A stretch of 64,000 bases of DNA from Legionella moravica DSM 19234 (GCF_000423305.1 NZ_AUHS01000021.1:1-64000), one strand, 5' to 3'; counted from the stretch's first letter, positions 54,025-63,229 are shown. The notes: generated from the letters alone by a model not told the origin. Made by a program: numbers and translations.

Positions 54025-55191
54025 TTAATCATATTTTATTATATCATTGTTTTCTAAAGAGAAAAAATCATCTATTAAATCACTGTAAACGGAACTATAT
54101 CCAACGAATGAAGCTGCAGTATTACTTGCTGATTTTGGAGTGTCATAATAACCACCAATATGAACTCGAAAATCAAAATTGTATTGTCCTTTAAGTTTTG
54201 GTAGGGATATTTGTGATACTTTGCCTTTTTTAAGAGGTATGTATCCACAAAAATCATATACCTCATTATTATTAAGCTTAATCGTCATATCTTTATCTAG
54301 CTCAAGGAGTACCATAGCGGTCTCCAGAGAAATCCCTGCCCTTCTTCTATGAATCAGATTTATAGCACCACCTGCTTGGCGAATATTAGTTTCTAGGAAA
54401 ATGGGCTCTTGGTAATCATCTAGAAAAAATTCTGTATGCATAACACCATTTTTATATTCTAGTAATTGCTGAACTTTAATGGATTCTTGCTCTATTTTTT
54501 TTTCAAGAGACAAATCAACTATAGGGAAACTGGCAATTATTTTCCCGTTTAGAAACCTATGATTAGGATAAGAATATCTCCGTGCCTGAATATACTTAAC
54601 TACGCCATTTTTTACTATCAATTCACAATGAAACAAGGGTTCAGGATAGAATTTTTGCAAAATAAACTTTATTTTAGAGTCAAAGCAAGTACTCTTCCAA
54701 ACTATAAAGTCATTTTTACTTTTAATATGATAACCACCCTCTGCACCAGCAAGATTGTCTGGTTTGATGAAATACTCACTGTAACCTATTGAATCAATAA
54801 TATCTTCATACGCAAGATCTTCATGATAATCCAATGTTTTTGGAACCATCATATAAGGACTTAATAGTCTGTACATCTCTGATTTGACTTTATATTTCTC
54901 TATTGTTGGATAATTAATCCCAGGAATATTATATTTTGTTCTGAGCTTAGCTGCTTCAATTAGAAAATTATCATTAAAACAAACAATAGCATCAACCCTA
55001 TTATTTTCTATGATTTTCGCTATTTCATCTATACACAAAGAATTATAATAAACACTGTTCTCTTTTCCGACTGTCTCTGTGCCCTCAAAATAAGCCAATG
55101 TTGGTTCAATATCGTTGGTTTTTAACAATTCAAAATCAACCAACTTATATGTAAAGGGCATACCAATTAATAAAGGGAATAATTTTTGCAT
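54025..55191 (-). CDS. ATP-grasp ligase
   Basis: 388-residue enzyme of the ATP-grasp superfamily, closest in layout to L-amino-acid/peptide ligases and carboxylases: Rossmann-like N terminus (1-100, AIVCFNDNFLIEAAKLR), ATP-binding EYFIKPDNLAGAEGG (139-153, K143), and the Mg-binding E254 and E267-T-N269 followed by RQAGGAI. It should join a carboxylate to an amine, for example coupling an amino acid to the modified peptide. The gap to the precursor gene is 20 bases. Both MvdC-like macrocyclising ATP-grasps and ligases in other pathways differ in the N terminus, so the reaction is open. Confidence 0.78.
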   Translation of the reverse strand: MQKLFPLLIGMPFTYKLVDFELLKTNDIEPTLAYFEGTETVGKENSVYYNSLCIDEIAKIIENNRVDAIVCFNDNFLIEAAKLRTKYNIPGINYPTIEKYKVKSEMYRLLSPYMMVPKTLDYHEDLAYEDIIDSIGYSEYFIKPDNLAGAEGGYHIKSKNDFIVWKSTCFDSKIKFILQKFYPEPLFHCELIVKNGVVKYIQARRYSYPNHRFLNGKIIASFPIVDLSLEKKIEQESIKVQQLLEYKNGVMHTEFFLDDYQEPIFLETNIRQAGGAINLIHRRRAGISLETAMVLLELDKDMTIKLNNNEVYDFCGYIPLKKGKVSQISLPKLKGQYNFDFRVHIGGYYDTPKSASNTAASFVGYSSVYSDLIDDFFSLENNDIIKYD

Positions 55192-56604
55192 TTAAGTAAC
55201 CCTGTATTTAAATATAGAATTATATGCTAATGAGATTACTATCAAACCCATCATCGTGTTGATAAGCATTGCATCTAAAGATAAGTTAGTTAACTGAGAG
55301 CAAATGTATACCGAAAGATAGATTAATGAAGGACACAAACCATTAAGCACAATTACATTAAAGCTAGCTAAGCGCGTGCCTTGAAAATTATTGTAACCCG
55401 AAAGTTGTGCTACCTGACGCATAAAAAACATACTCATGTATTCTATATATGCAAAAACTCCAAACATAGTTATTAGTAAAATACTCACATGCTGCTCACT
55501 AATTAAAGAATAATAAAAAATCAAAAAAACCAATGGTACTAAGTAATTTATATAAGAAATTTGTTGATATAATTTAATCCGGGAATATTCAGTACGGCTC
55601 TTTACTAGTGACCAGGCCATTATGGCGCCTAAAATTAAAGAAACAAAAGGTTCAGAGGAATATGCAAAATTAAATAAATCAATACTGCTATGCAGATTGT
55701 GTAAGAAATAAGTTAATACCGAACCGGTAAACACTGCTAAAATAAGCCCATAACCCAATGAAATATTAATTATCAGTTTAAGGTCATTCGTGTGTAATGA
55801 TTTTTTAAAATTATTATATATTATGCCTATGAATACAATTGTCAGCATTGGAGCTAGAACCCCAATAGACATAACAAATAAAGATAAACAACCAGAAAAT
55901 ATTAATGCTATAGTGATCAATATAATATAAGAAAATGCCCCTAATCTCCCAAATTTTAAGACTATCTTTAAACAGTCCCTCCAATATCCACGAATAATCA
56001 GTAAGTAAATAACAAATATGACTTCTAAATAAACACAATATTTACTATAAACTGTTAACTCGTTATTTTCATAAAACCATCCAAAAATAAATATTGAAAT
56101 GATTCCAACTAGGTTCAAACTAAAACCGAAGTAATTATTAGCCTGGGTCACACTGATTCTTTGATTTTTTGTATATGTATTTAACTCAGCTCTGATTAAA
56201 AGCTGAAAAAATGAGATAATGAAATAATGAGCCCCACTCCAAAAATAAAGCTGGAGCTTATTAGCCGGATTTAAGACGAAGTAACTACTAATAACAAAAA
56301 TAATACTAAGGATTGATGCAATAAAACGATACCAGTGAATAAACAAATGTTCTCTGTTTTTAAAATAATTCTTATTTAAGAAGTCCATGAAAAATGATAA
56401 AAAAATACTGGTAAATGCAATTAGAATTGTAATTTGTGAAAAAAATAAAATGAGCCTACTACTTTCATGCAACACTTGAGCATAGGCATTAAGCTCTACA
56501 CCAAGTGCTCGGATAGGAAAATATACTGGTAAAATAAAAAAATAAATTAAACCAATATTCTCCGAAACTCCCCTGATAAATCTTCCTAACATTTTGTTAA
56601 TCAC
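55192..56604 (-). CDS. Polytopic membrane protein, probable exporter
   Basis: 470-residue inner-membrane protein, about twelve hydrophobic helices (for example about 50-72, 85-105, 160-180, 225-265, 280-300, 320-340, 365-380, 430-455) and no nucleotide-binding domain. Twelve helices in two halves would suit a MFS-like secondary transporter, but no signature is recognised. GTG at 56604 is taken as the start since AAAGGGAA lies 9 bases upstream; ATG 56592 is the alternative. First gene of the leftward cluster operon, presumably moving the product out or giving self-protection. Confidence 0.65.
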   Translation of the reverse strand: MINKMLGRFIRGVSENIGLIYFFILPVYFPIRALGVELNAYAQVLHESSRLILFFSQITILIAFTSIFLSFFMDFLNKNYFKNREHLFIHWYRFIASILSIIFVISSYFVLNPANKLQLYFWSGAHYFIISFFQLLIRAELNTYTKNQRISVTQANNYFGFSLNLVGIISIFIFGWFYENNELTVYSKYCVYLEVIFVIYLLIIRGYWRDCLKIVLKFGRLGAFSYIILITIALIFSGCLSLFVMSIGVLAPMLTIVFIGIIYNNFKKSLHTNDLKLIINISLGYGLILAVFTGSVLTYFLHNLHSSIDLFNFAYSSEPFVSLILGAIMAWSLVKSRTEYSRIKLYQQISYINYLVPLVFLIFYYSLISEQHVSILLITMFGVFAYIEYMSMFFMRQVAQLSGYNNFQGTRLASFNVIVLNGLCPSLIYLSVYICSQLTNLSLDAMLINTMMGLIVISLAYNSIFKYRVT

Positions 56605-56762
56605 ATCCGTTCCCTTTTAACAACTTTACAAATACAAATGCTGAGGTTGATGACATAAAATGCTTTTGAGACTACAATGAGCAGATGTTGGTCTTAAAGT
56701 ACCTAAAGTTTCAGTTCATGCTCTAGATTCAATAAATTTTTTCGTTATTTTTATAGTCATAT
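56605..56762. promoter_or_regulatory. Divergent promoter region of the thioamide island
   Basis: 158 bases between the leftward biosynthetic operon and the E1 gene. On the plus strand TATAGT at 56752-56757 lies so close to the ATG at 56763 that transcripts could be leaderless, matching the absence of a Shine-Dalgarno there. No palindromic operator recognised. Confidence 0.35.
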
Positions 56763-57806
56763 ATGCCATCAGAACGCTATTGTAGACAAATTAATCTTCT
56801 TGGGGAAGAAAACCAGCTTAAATTAGCTGAGGCTTCTGTGTTAGTAATTGGAGCCGGAGGAATCGGCTCCCCAGCTCTTATGTACTTGGTGGCTGGTGGC
56901 ATTGGGAAAGTAGGTTTTATTGACTATGATTTTGTGACTCTGTCTAATTTACATAGACAAATTCTTTATACCGAACATGATATTGGGAGCACCAAATCAT
57001 CTATTGCTTACCAAAAACTAAGCTCCATAAACTCAGAAACAAATTTAATTGAATACAATTCAAAATTAAATATTGAAATTGCAAATAGTATTATTCCTCA
57101 ATACGATTTAATTATTGATGGTTCCGATAATTTTAAAACTCGTTATTTAGTTAATGATATTTGTTGTCAATTGAATAAACCATTCATTAGCTCAAGTATT
57201 TTTCAAAATAAAATACAAATCATTTTTTTTGATATTAAACAAGGATGTTATAGATGTATATTTCCTGAACCACCACCACCTTTTTTAATGAACAACTGCT
57301 CTGATGCTGGCGTTCTAGGTCCAACAACAGGTATAGCTGGATCGATGACCGCATCATTAGCCATTAAATATTTTGTAAATCCAAACGCCACCCCAGTTCA
57401 AAAAATAATTACTTTTGATAGTGATACCTTAAAGACAGAACAGTTACCATTTTCACAAATAGATCGCTGTTCAGGCTGCCATCATAAATCGATTTCTTGG
57501 CCAACTCAAAATTTTAGTGTGGAACTTCAAAAAATTGATTTATCAAATTATAAAGTCATTGATATTAGAGAAGTTAATGAAGATCGTAAGGTCAAGTTAA
57601 CTAGTGATGAACTTCATATTCCTTTCAGCCAGATGATTGAGCTATCTAATAAAATTCCACAGGATAAATTGCTTGTTTATTGTCAAAGTGGCGTTAGAAG
57701 TGATTATGCAGTGCATTTACTGCGCAAAAACGGGTTTCATGCGTTTTCACTTGACCAGGGAGTATCTACTTTGAAAATCAATACTGATGGATTTGCTTAT
57801 TTATAA
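56763..57806 (+). CDS. E1-like (MoeB/ThiF) activating enzyme fused to rhodanese domain
   Basis: 347-residue enzyme. The ThiF/MoeB domain (1-245) has the nucleotide-binding GAGGIG (30-35), DGSDNFKTR (119-127), zinc-binding CYRC (162-165) and CSGC (236-239), and C179 in NNCSDAGVLGPTTG, the position used for thioester or persulfide formation in the family. The rhodanese domain (about 252-347) keeps the loop C307-Q-S-G-V-R-S. Such fusions (as MoeZ, Uba4/MOCS3) adenylate a Gly-Gly carrier and hand it sulfur from the rhodanese persulfide. The carrier partner is encoded by the divergent operon. Absence of ThiF-only or moeA/thi genes nearby makes a vitamin role unlikely. Confidence 0.92.
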   Translation: MPSERYCRQINLLGEENQLKLAEASVLVIGAGGIGSPALMYLVAGGIGKVGFIDYDFVTLSNLHRQILYTEHDIGSTKSSIAYQKLSSINSETNLIEYNSKLNIEIANSIIPQYDLIIDGSDNFKTRYLVNDICCQLNKPFISSSIFQNKIQIIFFDIKQGCYRCIFPEPPPPFLMNNCSDAGVLGPTTGIAGSMTASLAIKYFVNPNATPVQKIITFDSDTLKTEQLPFSQIDRCSGCHHKSISWPTQNFSVELQKIDLSNYKVIDIREVNEDRKVKLTSDELHIPFSQMIELSNKIPQDKLLVYCQSGVRSDYAVHLLRKNGFHAFSLDQGVSTLKINTDGFAYL

Positions 57807-57812
57807 ATATTT

Positions 57813-58691
57813 TTAATTTTCAATATCAAGATAATCATAAATCCTTTCAATACTTTCAAATTCCATCAAAACTCTTATTCGACCTGTCTTTAATGCATTA
57901 ATTCTTACATTTTTGTTGTATAGGTTTAAAAATTTTTCGGATAAGATCTTCATGTCATCACTTGAAACCAGAGGCCTATTATTTATTTTTGTAACCTGAG
58001 GCTCAAGTAAATCCAGATATTTCTTCTCCTTAATAAACTTTTCTGTTTCTCGAACAGAGAGTTTTTTGTCTATAACATATTGAATTACAATATTTTGAAA
58101 TTTATGATCTAAAATAATTGCTGCTCTAATATGGCCATAATCCACATCCCCATTTTCCCAAAACAATTTACATTCAGGGCTTAATAATGATGCAACACGA
58201 ATTAAATTGGCAACAGTAGATCTCGGCTTACCGATTATTTTGGATACTTGATCAACACTTAAAAAATGCTCATCCTTAAGCTTTAATAAAGATTCAGATT
58301 CTTCAAGTAAAGTTAGCTGTTCTCGTTGAATGTTTTCAATTAATGCAATGGCAAAAGCTTCTCTCTCATTAACATTTTTTATTAGACAGGGAATTACAGT
58401 TAAACCAATTTCTAAAGCTGAAAGATATCTTCTCTCACCAGCTATCAGCTCATACTTTTCATCATCCATTTCTCTAACAATAATAGGTTGTAAGACGCCT
58501 TGTTCTTTAATAGACTCTACTAAGTCTTGAAGAGACTCTTTTGAAATTTTCCCATGTTTGCGAGGTTGATATTTACCAAGAACAATTTTTGCAAGCGAAA
58601 TATTTTTCATTATATTTCCACTTTGCTTTTCATGGTTTAAGTTTAATAAATCAACTTCAATTGCATTAATACCCTTGCCTAAGATATTCAT
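57813..58691 (-). CDS. parB: ParB-family partition/regulatory protein
   Basis: 292-residue ParB. N-terminal CTPase/ParB-Srx domain: QPIIVREMDDEKYELIAGERRYLSALEIG (about 88-116, with GERRY box) and ENIQREQL (about 138-145). Helix-turn-helix near SVDQVSKIIGKPRSTVANLIRVASLL (about 165-190). The C-terminal part is small. It is chromosomal-type in structure, unlike the plasmid ParB upstream, and has no ParA of its own. It could serve as an accessory partition or regulator protein. A palindrome near its upstream end is a possible parS-like site. Confidence 0.85.
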   Translation of the reverse strand: MNILGKGINAIEVDLLNLNHEKQSGNIMKNISLAKIVLGKYQPRKHGKISKESLQDLVESIKEQGVLQPIIVREMDDEKYELIAGERRYLSALEIGLTVIPCLIKNVNEREAFAIALIENIQREQLTLLEESESLLKLKDEHFLSVDQVSKIIGKPRSTVANLIRVASLLSPECKLFWENGDVDYGHIRAAIILDHKFQNIVIQYVIDKKLSVRETEKFIKEKKYLDLLEPQVTKINNRPLVSSDDMKILSEKFLNLYNKNVRINALKTGRIRVLMEFESIERIYDYLDIEN

Positions 58692-58770
58692 AAAATTGCC
58701 TTTTATTTGCTTGCAAAAAAAAACTTAAAAACCCCTATAATCCTCTGCCATCATGGGCTATAGAAGACTT

Positions 58771-58784
58771 GTCCCGTACGGGAC
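58771..58784. promoter_or_regulatory. 14-bp palindrome near the parB genes
   Basis: GTCCCGTACGGGAC, perfect palindrome, just after the end of the ribbon-helix-helix gene and 79 bases upstream of the second ParB gene. TCCCG-GA-CGGGA at 63568-63579, in the origin region, matches 11 of the 12 central bases. Candidate parS site or operator. Confidence 0.45.
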
Positions 58785-58786
58785 TA

Positions 58787-59251
58787 TTATTCTTCGCTTG
58801 CTATATCCTTAAGAAACTTTCGGTCCGCATACATCCATTGGCTTAAAGCCATCCGAATAATTGCGGGTTTAATATGTACTTCCAACATTTTTCTAGAATT
58901 TTTTATGTTAAGCTCTAAATCTATTAATTTCTCTATGTTATGCATATCAATATTTGCTTGAACAGGATTAGAACCAATGTTTTTCATCATGGCTCCTAAT
59001 TTAATTTGAGTCAGTAAATTAATAAGAACATAATCATCGGATGAATTATTCCAATTAATATCATCTACTGATGAACTTTTAAAAAAGTGTTCTAAAGCCT
59101 CATTTACTAATTGAGATTGCTTCCCTCTTCCCGAATATTCTTTCTTGGCTTTTTCTTGAATAGATGTCCATAATTTTTCTGGGACGCGAAGAGTAATTTT
59201 TTTTTGTTTTTTTAAACAACTCTTTTGTTCTTTAGGTCTTTCTAGAAACAT
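58787..59251 (-). CDS. Ribbon-helix-helix partition accessory protein
   Basis: 154-residue protein. Residues about 18-60 (KKITLRVPEKLWTSIQEKAKKEYSGRGKQSQLVNEALEHFF) form a ribbon-helix-helix DNA-binding fold. The C-terminal helical part is of unknown use. It overlaps the stop of the upstream ParB-like gene by one base and is the third gene of the par operon. Probable regulator or adaptor for segregation. Confidence 0.72.
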   Translation of the reverse strand: MFLERPKEQKSCLKKQKKITLRVPEKLWTSIQEKAKKEYSGRGKQSQLVNEALEHFFKSSSVDDINWNNSSDDYVLINLLTQIKLGAMMKNIGSNPVQANIDMHNIEKLIDLELNIKNSRKMLEVHIKPAIIRMALSQWMYADRKFLKDIASEE

Positions 59252-60402
59252 TATTTTTCCTCAGTACTTTTTCCCAATAAAAATTCTTCCAATGATTTTA
59301 AAAGAGATACCATATCATCAACTGTCTTAACTTCTGAAATAGTCGAATAATCCTTCAATTCGGGTATGCAGCTTAGAAGCTTATTACCTGCTTTAACACA
59401 ATTGTCGATTGTTTTAATTTGCATTGAAGCAACGGATCTTTTGCGGCCATCAGTTCCTCTTGGAATGGGTTTTTTCATTTGAACAGGTAATTCAATATTT
59501 TTTTCTAACAACTTATAAATAAATAATTCCTGGCGATCTTGTCGATTATATGACGCCACTTTAATGAGATTATTGGCTGATAAATGCCCCGACTCCAACG
59601 CTGAGTATATTGATGAATGATACTTATCTGGATATAAAATTAATTTAATTAAGGTGGAAGCTAAATCTTTCTGAATTTTTAATCTAGTTGAAAGGTCTCT
59701 AACTGTTATCTTTGGATTTTCTTTAATTTCTTCAGAGGCAAGTTTAAAGTTACCTAGAACACTAATATTAGTCCTCAAACTATTTTCAGTAATTTGACGA
59801 CCAATCTTATCTCTTCTGCTCAAATTATGAAGGCCTTCATTGCGAATTGCCTTAATATAGGGAATGCGACCAAGAATACAAGCCAAACGTCTTAAGTGAC
59901 CCTCAAGCACAACTAATGTATTATTTTCAGAGTCTGATTCAATTTCGATCGGCTGTATTTGTCCAGTCTCCCTAATGCTTTTTGCAAGATTAACCAAAAA
60001 GTCAAATTCTTTTTTTTGAGTGATATTGGGAGAGTTAAGAAGCTCTTCAAATTGAGGAAATATAATAGATTCAATCAATTTGCCATCAACTTCTTCTTCA
60101 TTAATTTTTACTAAACAATTCAAGTTCATATTAGATTCAAAAATATCCTCCATATCGATACCAACATGTTTTACCAACCAGGCATCATCAATCACCCAGT
60201 CTGGACGAGGATTATGAGCGCTAGGTTTTAAAGCTTTTGGCCTAACTTTATAATAGCCTTCGTCATTTCCATCATTAAAACTTACTTGTTTAGAAACATT
60301 TCCAAAATTTAATGACCTAGTAACATCACCATTTGATGAACTTGGTTTTTTTATTATTGTTTCTGTGCGTTCTATTGTACTGTTCTCAAAAATCATACTC
60401 AT
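59251..60402 (-). CDS. Plasmid ParB-like partition protein
   Basis: 383-residue protein. A polar N terminus (about 1-90) with Ser-rich blocks, then a ParB/Srx-type domain: SIRETGQIQPIEIESDSENNTLVVLEGHLRRLACILG (about 140-177, with the GHLRRL box), ENSLRTN (about 206), and a helix-turn-helix region near TVRDLSTRLKIQKDLASTLIKLI. It overlaps the ParA stop (4 bases) and forms with it a parAB operon. It binds a centromere and stimulates ParA; the site is unknown. Confidence 0.82.
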   Translation of the reverse strand: MSMIFENSTIERTETIIKKPSSSNGDVTRSLNFGNVSKQVSFNDGNDEGYYKVRPKALKPSAHNPRPDWVIDDAWLVKHVGIDMEDIFESNMNLNCLVKINEEEVDGKLIESIIFPQFEELLNSPNITQKKEFDFLVNLAKSIRETGQIQPIEIESDSENNTLVVLEGHLRRLACILGRIPYIKAIRNEGLHNLSRRDKIGRQITENSLRTNISVLGNFKLASEEIKENPKITVRDLSTRLKIQKDLASTLIKLILYPDKYHSSIYSALESGHLSANNLIKVASYNRQDRQELFIYKLLEKNIELPVQMKKPIPRGTDGRKRSVASMQIKTIDNCVKAGNKLLSCIPELKDYSTISEVKTVDDMVSLLKSLEEFLLGKSTEEK

Positions 60403-61358
60403 GCCATTTCCTCCAGCTCTTCTGTTACTAATCCTTTGGTTGCAATAAGATCTTCGAATCCTATTTTTTCAAAAATATAATTACATGCTTTAATCGCATC
60501 AATTCTTAATGTTGAACTCTTCTTTAGTCCATTAAAAGGCATAGCTAAATCAGCTCCTTTCGTATCTACTTTTGACATATCTCCAGAATCTCTTAATTCA
60601 CATGGAATTAAATAAGGCTTGATATAAACACTCTCTTCTAATTTACTACGCTGGTCGTCTTGCCCTGTCCTTTTATTCCAGGCCTTTTGATTGGCTAGAA
60701 ACCCAATAAGTTTACTAGCTTGAGATCTAGGTTTTGCATCATTTTGTTCATGAAAACAATGCAGCATTGCATTCAAACCCTCACAACTTTTCTCTTGTAG
60801 TTGAAACGGCATAACAGTATGAGTTGCAGCACGCATTAGACCAACAGACGTTATTGATATGGCCGGAGCGCAATCTGCAATAATCAAATCAAATCCAGCT
60901 TGATACATACGTTCAGGATCAAAAAATTTTCTTGGGATATCATATAAATCATCATATGATAAATTGCTATCAAATTGTTTTTCTTCAATTTTTTTCAAGA
61001 TTTCATTATGGGCTGGTATAATTTTTAAGTTTTCATATTCATAGGCAGGATAAGCAGCAATAGGCTGATCTTTCATATATAAAGATGCTAGGCTAGAAAT
61101 ACCATCCCAATTAGGATGCAATTCAGGATCATATTCAGGATGAATTGGTGGAAAATATTTTGCAGGTAATTCTAGTCTATTATCTTTAACAATTCGTTTA
61201 CTTAGGTTTGCTTGCCCATCACCATCTACAGCTAATACTCGCAACCCTAATATGGTAACTGCATAACTAATTAATAGTTGCGCTAACACAGTTTTTCCAA
61301 CCCCACCTTTATTATTTGCAATAACAACAATTTTTGCTTTGTTATTCTCTATTGCCAT
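60399..61358 (-). CDS. parA: ParA-family partition ATPase
   Basis: 319-residue Walker-type ATPase for plasmid segregation. Deviant Walker A KGGVGKT at 17-23, Walker A' with DLIIADCAPAISI (about 163-175), and the conserved MPFQLQEKSCEGLN. The protein lacks the N-terminal helix-turn-helix of class Ia ParA, so it is closer to class Ib. Overlaps the ParB start, AAATAATAAA-type AT-rich promoter sequence lies upstream. One of two systems for stable maintenance in this window. Confidence 0.93.
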   Translation of the reverse strand: MAIENNKAKIVVIANNKGGVGKTVLAQLLISYAVTILGLRVLAVDGDGQANLSKRIVKDNRLELPAKYFPPIHPEYDPELHPNWDGISSLASLYMKDQPIAAYPAYEYENLKIIPAHNEILKKIEEKQFDSNLSYDDLYDIPRKFFDPERMYQAGFDLIIADCAPAISITSVGLMRAATHTVMPFQLQEKSCEGLNAMLHCFHEQNDAKPRSQASKLIGFLANQKAWNKRTGQDDQRSKLEESVYIKPYLIPCELRDSGDMSKVDTKGADLAMPFNGLKKSSTLRIDAIKACNYIFEKIGFEDLIATKGLVTEELEEMA

Positions 61359-61847
61359 ATTAACTCCCCTAAATATTAAGATTTGTACTAACTACATTAC
61401 ATCAAAAAATATAAATAATAAAGCATAATTGCACTACCGTAGTGCTTATGAGTGTATTTCTTTTTTAGTGTCGGGAAAGTAGAGATTATATTTTTTTGTT
61501 AATAAATTTATTCTTAAATATCAATATGTTATGTGAGTTTTGGGTGTAAAAAAATCATCTGATATTTTTTTAGATATTGATCATTTAAAATTTGTAGTGC
61601 ATATTAAATCTCAATTAGAAGAGAAATATTATTCATAATAAAAAAAATATAAAATTTATAGAAGACGAAGAATGGTAAATAAATAGATAAAAGAAAAGAG
61701 GGCTTTATGGCATGGCTGCAACCAAGCCATAAAGAAAAAACATAGGATACTAATATGCATAATACTTCTGAGGGTATTCAGCTATCATATTAGTATTCCT
61801 TAAACTTTTTGTCAACGAATTGGCTAGACGCTAAGGATACTTTACGC
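61359..61847. promoter_or_regulatory. Divergent parA/repA control region with hairpins
   Basis: No supported gene. AT-rich, with CTTTATGGC/GCCATAAAG (about 61700-61735) and a large imperfect hairpin ATACTAATATG...CATATTAGTAT at about 61748-61797 having inner AATAC/GTATT, directly ahead of repA. Such stem-loops in rep leaders are typical of antisense-RNA or translational control of copy number. Confidence 0.5.
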
Positions 61848-62690
61848 ATGCAAGAAAGTGCGTTAGTGATGGATTGCATTGATTTCATTAAGAAATCAAC
61901 AGACACAAACTACAGCTCTCGAAGGGCAGGGGTGGTGCGTCAGGGTAACTGGTGTGGCCATGATCCTGAGTCCCCACGTTTTTTTCAAAAGCCACAGGAA
62001 CATAAGGATCGCCCCAAAATAATTACCTGGGCGATTGATGCCTGGCGGCGTTACTATGGGCTACCCACATCCTATTTTAAAGAGATCCGTATGCGTCGCA
62101 ACTCAACGCGCCAGCAGCGCTCTGAGGCACGTGAAGCTTTGGCAAGTATTGCTCAGGTCTTATTACATTACACAGAACTGGCAAGCCTTAGGGTGGGTGT
62201 ACCTCATGCAAGTGAAGGATTTCGCTCCCTTACCATCGAATTTCTTGCTGATAAGGCAGGAATTGGTTTAAAGCGCGCACAACGCGCCATTAAATTACTG
62301 GTACGTGCAGGCTATTTAAAAATGATTGAGCGTTTTGATGTTAAAGTGGATGCCGGTAAAGAGCGTTTTATTGGTCTTGCTGCCGTGAAGTGCCTAACGC
62401 CCGCCTTTTTTAAAGCATGCAATATTAATCTGCAGGCGCTGTCTGCACAGCGTGCTCTTGCGCGTAAACGGCTTAATAAGAAGCGAAGCACCTTTATTGC
62501 TAATGCTCAGGAGTCTCAGGCTGCCGCACGTAATATTCTTGATTTTATAGCTCCCAAAGGGAATGCTAAAACCCACATTGATGTGATGAAAGACATGCTT
62601 AAGTCTGAGCTGAAAACTGAAGAGCAGGTGCGCGAAAAAGAACGCAGACGAAGAGAATCCCTTGAGCGCCGCCACAAATTGCGGGAGTAG
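61848..62690 (+). CDS. repA: RepA-like replication initiator
   Basis: 280-residue initiator from ATG 61848 (AAGGA 10 bases upstream; TTG 61809 is possible but lacks a site). Matches RepA of IncFII/IncL-type plasmids: WAIDAWRRYYGLPTSYFKEIRMRRNS, GFRSLTIEFLADKAGIGLKRAQRAIKLLVRAGYLKMIERFDV winged-helix block (about 120-175), and the basic C terminus (EKERRRRESLERRHKLRE). It starts replication at the downstream origin. Level of expression probably limited by the leader hairpins. Confidence 0.85.
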   Translation: MQESALVMDCIDFIKKSTDTNYSSRRAGVVRQGNWCGHDPESPRFFQKPQEHKDRPKIITWAIDAWRRYYGLPTSYFKEIRMRRNSTRQQRSEAREALASIAQVLLHYTELASLRVGVPHASEGFRSLTIEFLADKAGIGLKRAQRAIKLLVRAGYLKMIERFDVKVDAGKERFIGLAAVKCLTPAFFKACNINLQALSAQRALARKRLNKKRSTFIANAQESQAAARNILDFIAPKGNAKTHIDVMKDMLKSELKTEEQVREKERRRRESLERRHKLRE

Positions 62691-62977
62691 GGCGCTGCAA
62701 CTTACTTCAACACCCTTACCTTTGTTATTTTAGAGATATTCCTCTATACCCCCAATACCACTAAAATGCCTCACAAACCCTGATTTTTATCATTATCTAT
62801 AATTAGAGTAGGACAAGAGCATTCATTACCTGAAAAACATGTGAATTACATGGAATAAACCACCATTTTTAATAAAACCCGCTGTATATATTTTGTCATA
62901 ATGATATTTAAGTGTCTTATAGAATAGCTTTTAAGTGTCCGCTCTTACTTATAGTCCCGTTTAAACCTTCTTGAATA

Positions 62978-63004
62978 TTATCCACAAAGATGATCTGTGG
63001 ATAA
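62978..63004. promoter_or_regulatory. Facing pair of perfect DnaA boxes
   Basis: TTATCCACA, nine bases, TGTGGATAA. Both agree fully with the E. coli consensus. Located about 290 bases downstream of repA. Confidence 0.75.
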
Positions 63005-63155
63005 TTAATAATAAGGAATTCGCTACGCTCATCAATCATTTCATCTTATTAAAAGGAATTGGCCTATGGCCAATAATCAAATAAAAAAACAAACAAAGCA
63101 ATAATTAAAGATCGATTGCCTCATCACCCATCACTCAATCGCAATAAAAGATAAC

Positions 63156-63229
63156 TCCGCATTTTATTAAGAACAATGACTACTCACTCGCAAGCTCGCT
63201 CCGTTCCTCATTGTTCTTAATAAAATACT
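63156..63229. repeat. 19-bp inverted repeat within longer imperfect palindrome
   Basis: ATTTTATTAAGAACAATGA and its exact reverse complement separated by about 28 bases; imperfect pairing continues outwards through AATCGCAATAAAA / TTTTTATTTTTGCGACT, so each arm is about 60 bases. Possibly part of the origin or a long RNA hairpin. Confidence 0.7.
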
